Source of the DNA: Roseiarcus sp.
GTDB lineage: Bacteria > Pseudomonadota > Alphaproteobacteria > Rhizobiales > Beijerinckiaceae
Reading direction: 5' to 3'
DNA length: 9,203 nucleotides
NCBI GenBank assembly: GCA_030153205.1
Contig: JASLHV010000253.1
Coordinates: 1 to 9,203 of the forward strand
Positions 7,261-9,203 of the stretch are shown here, piece by piece. The notes below the pieces were generated by a model, which made no database searches, had not been told where the DNA came from, and was given only the letters and a program-made list of their open reading frames with translations. Position 1 is the first letter of the stretch. Each line of letters starts with the position of its first letter. Made by a program: the position numbers and the translations under genes.

Positions 7261-7278
7261 TCTACTAAGTCTACTGAA
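7261..7278. repeat. Two tandem 9-bp near-identical units (TCTACTAAG / TCTACTGAA)
   Basis: On the plus strand TCTACT occurs at 7261-7266 and again at 7270-7275, giving two adjacent 9-bp units that share seven positions. They lie between the TATAAT-like element and the FMN reductase start, 44 to 61 bp from the ATG. They could be a two-site binding element for a regulator. Two short copies can also arise by chance. Confidence 0.45.
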
Positions 7279-7289
7279 ATTATATAATT
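7278..7289. repeat. Perfect 12-bp AT palindrome AATTATATAATT
   Basis: The 12 bases read the same on both strands and stand out in an otherwise GC-rich window. The element contains a TATAAT hexamer on each strand. It lies 61-72 bp upstream of the FMN reductase start, a position suitable for a promoter -10 element, an operator or both. Confidence 0.5.
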
Positions 7290-7303
7290 ATTGGCTCAAT
7301 TGA

Positions 7304-7320
7304 CCTGACTTCGCATCAGG
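7304..7320. repeat. Inverted repeat CCTGA-N7-TCAGG
   Basis: The arms CCTGA (7304-7308) and TCAGG (7316-7320) are perfect complements separated by seven bases. The element lies just upstream of TCAATTGA (7296-7303) and the AT palindrome. It is where an activator of a promoter at 7279-7284 could bind. There is no T-run on the minus strand after it, so it is not a terminator for the gene upstream. Confidence 0.4.
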
Positions 7321-7401
7321 GCGTTTGATTTCTTGTCGCCTTTTCAGAAGCTTGGTGGCTCTCGTCCGGTAGGATCCGATCGAACAAAACAACATTTCGT
7401 C

Positions 7402-8358
7402 TCAGGACGGCAGCGCGCTGGCCTCGTCCAGAGCCTTAATATCGGTTGGCGGCAGGCTGAGCGACGCCGCCTTGATTAGGCTTTCGAGTTGCTCGAGCGA
7501 TGTGGCGCTGGCGATCGGTGCTGTGACGCCACGCCGCGCCATCAGCCACGCTAACGCCACTTCGGCGGGCTTGGCGGAAAGACGCCGTCCGGTCTCGTCG
7601 AGCGCAGCGAGAATTCGTCGTCCGCGGTCATTGAGATAAGCCTTTACGCCGCCGCCGCGCGGGCTTTGGCCGAGATCGGCTTCGCTTCGGTATTTGCCGG
7701 AGAGGAAGCCCTTGGCCAAGCTGAAATAAGTGATGACACCGATCTCTTGGTCGATACAAAGCTCGCGCAAAGGCCCGTCGAAACTGCCACGGTCGTAGAG
7801 ATTGTATTCCGGCTGCAAAACCTCGTAGCGCGGAAGTGCGTTTCTCTTGGCGACGGCGAGCGCCGTGTCGAGCTGCTCGGCATTGAGATTCGAAGCGCCG
7901 ATAAAACGTACCTTTCCTTTGTCGAGAAGCTTGCGATAGCCACTGAGCGTGTCTTCGTAAGGGGTCTCTGCATCGGGCCAATGCGACAAATAGAGGTCGA
8001 TGGCTTCGACGCCGAGCCGCTTCAACGAGGCTTCCGCCGCCTCTTCGAGATATTTCGCCGACAGCCCTTTTTTGCCTGGTCCCATCGGTGAGCCGACCTT
8101 GGTGATGACGACGACGCGATCGCGATTCCCGCGCGCTTTCATCCACTCGCCGATGATCGTCTCGGACTCGCCGCCCTTATTGCCGGGCGCCCAGGCCGAA
8201 TAGACATCGGCGGTATCGATGGCGTTGAAACCAGCAACGAAAAACCGGTCGAGCAATTCGAAAGAACGCGCCTTGTCGGCAGTCCAGCCAAAGACATTGC
8301 CGCCAAAAACCAAAGGCGCGATTTGAAGATCGGTGCGACCGAGACGACGCTTTTCCAT
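7402..8358 (-). CDS. Aldo/keto reductase
   Basis: This 318-residue cytoplasmic NADPH-dependent oxidoreductase belongs to the aldo/keto reductase family. The catalytic tetrad is visible as Asp48 and Tyr53 (NAIDTADVYS), Lys87 (ITKVG) and His126 (LYLSHWPD). The opening, beginning MEKRRLGRTDLQI, is typical of the family branch that includes YajO/YghZ-like and voltage-channel-beta-like reductases. The C-terminal part carries a cofactor-binding segment, IASATSLEQLESL (284-296). The start is ATG 8358 with GGAG 8 nt upstream; length is normal. An intrinsic terminator separates it from the upstream amidohydrolase gene, and 184 bp separates it from the operon downstream. The carbonyl substrate cannot be told from sequence. 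A role with the sulfur genes, such as handling an aldehyde product, is possible but unsupported. It has one Cys and four Met. Confidence 0.92.
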   Translation of the reverse strand: MEKRRLGRTDLQIAPLVFGGNVFGWTADKARSFELLDRFFVAGFNAIDTADVYSAWAPGNKGGESETIIGEWMKARGNRDRVVVITKVGSPMGPGKKGLSAKYLEEAAEASLKRLGVEAIDLYLSHWPDAETPYEDTLSGYRKLLDKGKVRFIGASNLNAEQLDTALAVAKRNALPRYEVLQPEYNLYDRGSFDGPLRELCIDQEIGVITYFSLAKGFLSGKYRSEADLGQSPRGGGVKAYLNDRGRRILAALDETGRRLSAKPAEVALAWLMARRGVTAPIASATSLEQLESLIKAASLSLPPTDIKALDEASALPS

Positions 8359-8474
8359 AATAAAGCTCCGGAATTCGAGGCGACTGGCCCTATTTCACGG
8401 AGGACCGTGCGCGCAAGGTCACTCTACCAGCCACGCCGTCCAGGCGAAAAGCGCCGCAGGTTGACATTTGCGTC
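8359..8474 (-). promoter_or_regulatory. Leader of the aldo/keto reductase gene, with inverted repeats
   Basis: This gap follows the terminator and must hold the aldo/keto reductase promoter if that gene is transcribed on its own. Two short inverted repeats are visible: CACGG-N4-CCGTG (8396-8409) and TTGAC-N6-GTCAA (8461-8476, touching the terminator T-run). GGAG before the ATG at 8358 is the ribosome site. No convincing -35/-10 pair was found on the minus strand, so the promoter call rests on position alone. Confidence 0.35.
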
Positions 8475-8501
8475 AAAAAAAAAATGGCGCGCCAGCGCAC
8501 C
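8475..8501 (-). terminator. Intrinsic terminator of the amidohydrolase gene
   Basis: On the minus strand GGTGCGC (8501-8495) pairs with GCGCGCC (8492-8486): seven pairs including one G-T, with the innermost pair likely opening to give a CTGG loop. One A and then ten T residues (8484-8475) follow at once. The hairpin starts 27 bp past the amidohydrolase stop codon. This is a textbook rho-independent terminator and isolates that gene from those downstream. Confidence 0.9.
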
Positions 8502-8528
8502 GACAAAGGGCGGCAGAGGAGAAACGCT

Positions 8529-9203
8529 TCAGGCGAAAGCGGTGGCGGCGGCTTTATGCTCGGCCATCAAAGCGGCAAGATCGAGCCCGACCGGCGCGCC
8601 ATCGATGACGCGCCAACGGCCGGCGACCATGACGCGATCCACGCGATGCGCGCCGCATAGGATCAACGCGGCGAGAGGATCATGCGCGCCGGAAAAGCGC
8701 GGCTCATCCAATGTAAACATCGCGAGATCCGCTTCGAGGCCGACAGCGATGCGGCCGATATCTGAGCGTCCGAGGCACCGCGCCGAACCTTCGGTCGCCC
8801 AACGCAGCACGTCGTGATGCGTCACCGCCGAAGCGCCATAGCGCAAGCGGCCAATCATCAGCGCGTGCCGCAACGCCTCCATCATGTTCGAGGAATCGTT
8901 CGACGCCGAGCCGTCTACGCCAAGCCCGACCGGAGCGCCCGCCGCGTCAAGCTCCTTCGTCCGGCAGATACCGGAGGCAAGCACCATATTCGAGGCCGCG
9001 CAATGACAGACGCCGACGCCAGCCTTGCCGAGGCGCGCAATCTCCTCAGCGTTGAAATGAATTCCGTGGGCGAGCCAAACCCGCGGGCTCATCCATCCTG
9101 TCTCTTCGAGAAGCTCGATAGGACGAACGCCATACATATCGAGACAGAAACGCTCTTCGTCCTCCGTCTCGCAAAGATGCGTGTGCATCTGGCAATCGTA
9201 TTT
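8529..9203 (-). CDS. Amidohydrolase, 8-oxoguanine deaminase / AtzB-like, N terminus cut by the window
   Basis: The last 224 residues are visible and the frame is open to the right edge; the metal-binding HxH motif near the N terminus is outside the window. What remains includes the metal-ligand strand MHTHLCETEDEERF, WLAHGIHF, GVCHCAASNMVLASGI and LGVDGSASNDSSNMMEAL, whose Asp is the usual catalytic metal ligand, and a C-terminal composite-domain end with GAHRVDRVMVAGRWRV. The combination matches the cytosine deaminase/TRZ-ATZ group, most closely 8-oxoguanine deaminase as I recall it. AtzB (hydroxyatrazine hydrolase) shares these motifs, so the substrate is uncertain. It ends with a strong terminator and is probably unrelated to the sulfur genes. 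With 8 Cys and 10 Met it is sulfur-rich, unlike the operon downstream. Confidence 0.88.
   Translation of the reverse strand, partial: KYDCQMHTHLCETEDEERFCLDMYGVRPIELLEETGWMSPRVWLAHGIHFNAEEIARLGKAGVGVCHCAASNMVLASGICRTKELDAAGAPVGLGVDGSASNDSSNMMEALRHALMIGRLRYGASAVTHHDVLRWATEGSARCLGRSDIGRIAVGLEADLAMFTLDEPRFSGAHDPLAALILCGAHRVDRVMVAGRWRVIDGAPVGLDLAALMAEHKAAATAFA

Larger units (their letters stand above)
7218..7401 (-). promoter_or_regulatory. Probable control region of the sulfur-scavenging operon
   Basis: This is the longest gap in the window and lies directly upstream of the first operon gene. Reading towards the gene it holds a 5-bp inverted repeat (7320-7304), TCAATTGA (7303-7296), the 12-bp palindrome AATTATATAATT (7289-7278) and a tandem 9-bp near-repeat (7278-7261). 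The palindrome contains TATAAT on the minus strand (7284-7279), a consensus-like -10 hexamer. No good TTGACA lies 16-18 nt upstream of it, so an activator would be needed if it is used. No sigma-54 GG-N10-GC element was found. The right part (7321-7401) shows no convincing terminator for the aldo/keto reductase gene, so some read-through is possible. A sulfur-starvation regulator such as a CysB/Cbl-type LysR protein is the natural candidate, by inference only. Confidence 0.5.

Noticed and set aside
7218..7401. A sigma-54 promoter, expected from the SfnR-dependent sfn genes of pseudomonads.
   Set aside because: I looked on the minus strand for GG-N10-GC with the flanking TGGCAC/TTGC pattern and found none in the gap.
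8529..9203. Reading the amidohydrolase as part of a purine or triazine degradation cluster.
   Set aside because: Only the C-terminal part of one gene is visible, it is closed by its own terminator, and no other gene of such a pathway is in view.

Overview
The window looks like a chromosomal stretch of a moderately GC-rich proteobacterium. An alphaproteobacterium of the Hyphomicrobiales type is my best guess, inferred from codon use and the style of the Liv-type transporter proteins; no marker gene settles it. Every supported gene lies on the minus strand, so transcription runs from right to left. There are ten genes, and the two at the window edges are cut. I see no tRNA, rRNA, CRISPR array, insertion sequence or phage gene.

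Layout from right to left. (a) 9203-8529 is the C-terminal part of an amidohydrolase of the 8-oxoguanine deaminase / AtzB type, closed by a clear intrinsic terminator (8501-8475). (b) 8358-7402 is an aldo/keto reductase in its own interval. (c) 7401-7218 is a 184-bp gap holding a dense AT-rich cluster of short repeats, the likely control region for what follows. (d) 7217 to the left edge is one tightly packed unit of eight genes: an MsuE-like FMN reductase, the dimethyl sulfone monooxygenase SfnG, a complete Liv-type (HAAT family) ABC importer in the order livG-livH-livM-binding protein-livF, and the start of an SfnB/MsuC-like flavin monooxygenase of acyl-CoA dehydrogenase fold. Gaps inside this unit are 2 to 45 bp, with a 4-bp overlap at livG/livH.

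How the genes probably work together. The reductase supplies reduced FMN. SfnG uses it to cleave dimethyl sulfone to methanesulfinate and formaldehyde. The SfnB/MsuC-like enzyme is a candidate for a further oxidation towards methanesulfonate. This is organosulfur scavenging under sulfate limitation. The unusual part is the importer: its family is known for branched-chain amino acids, amides and related compounds, yet here it sits between sfnG and sfnB, so an organosulfur substrate is a reasonable inference. The proteins of this unit are strikingly poor in cysteine and methionine (6 Cys and 31 Met in about 2343 residues by my hand count; SfnG has no Cys), which fits expression during sulfur starvation. 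The amidohydrolase fragment has 8 Cys and 10 Met in 224 residues.
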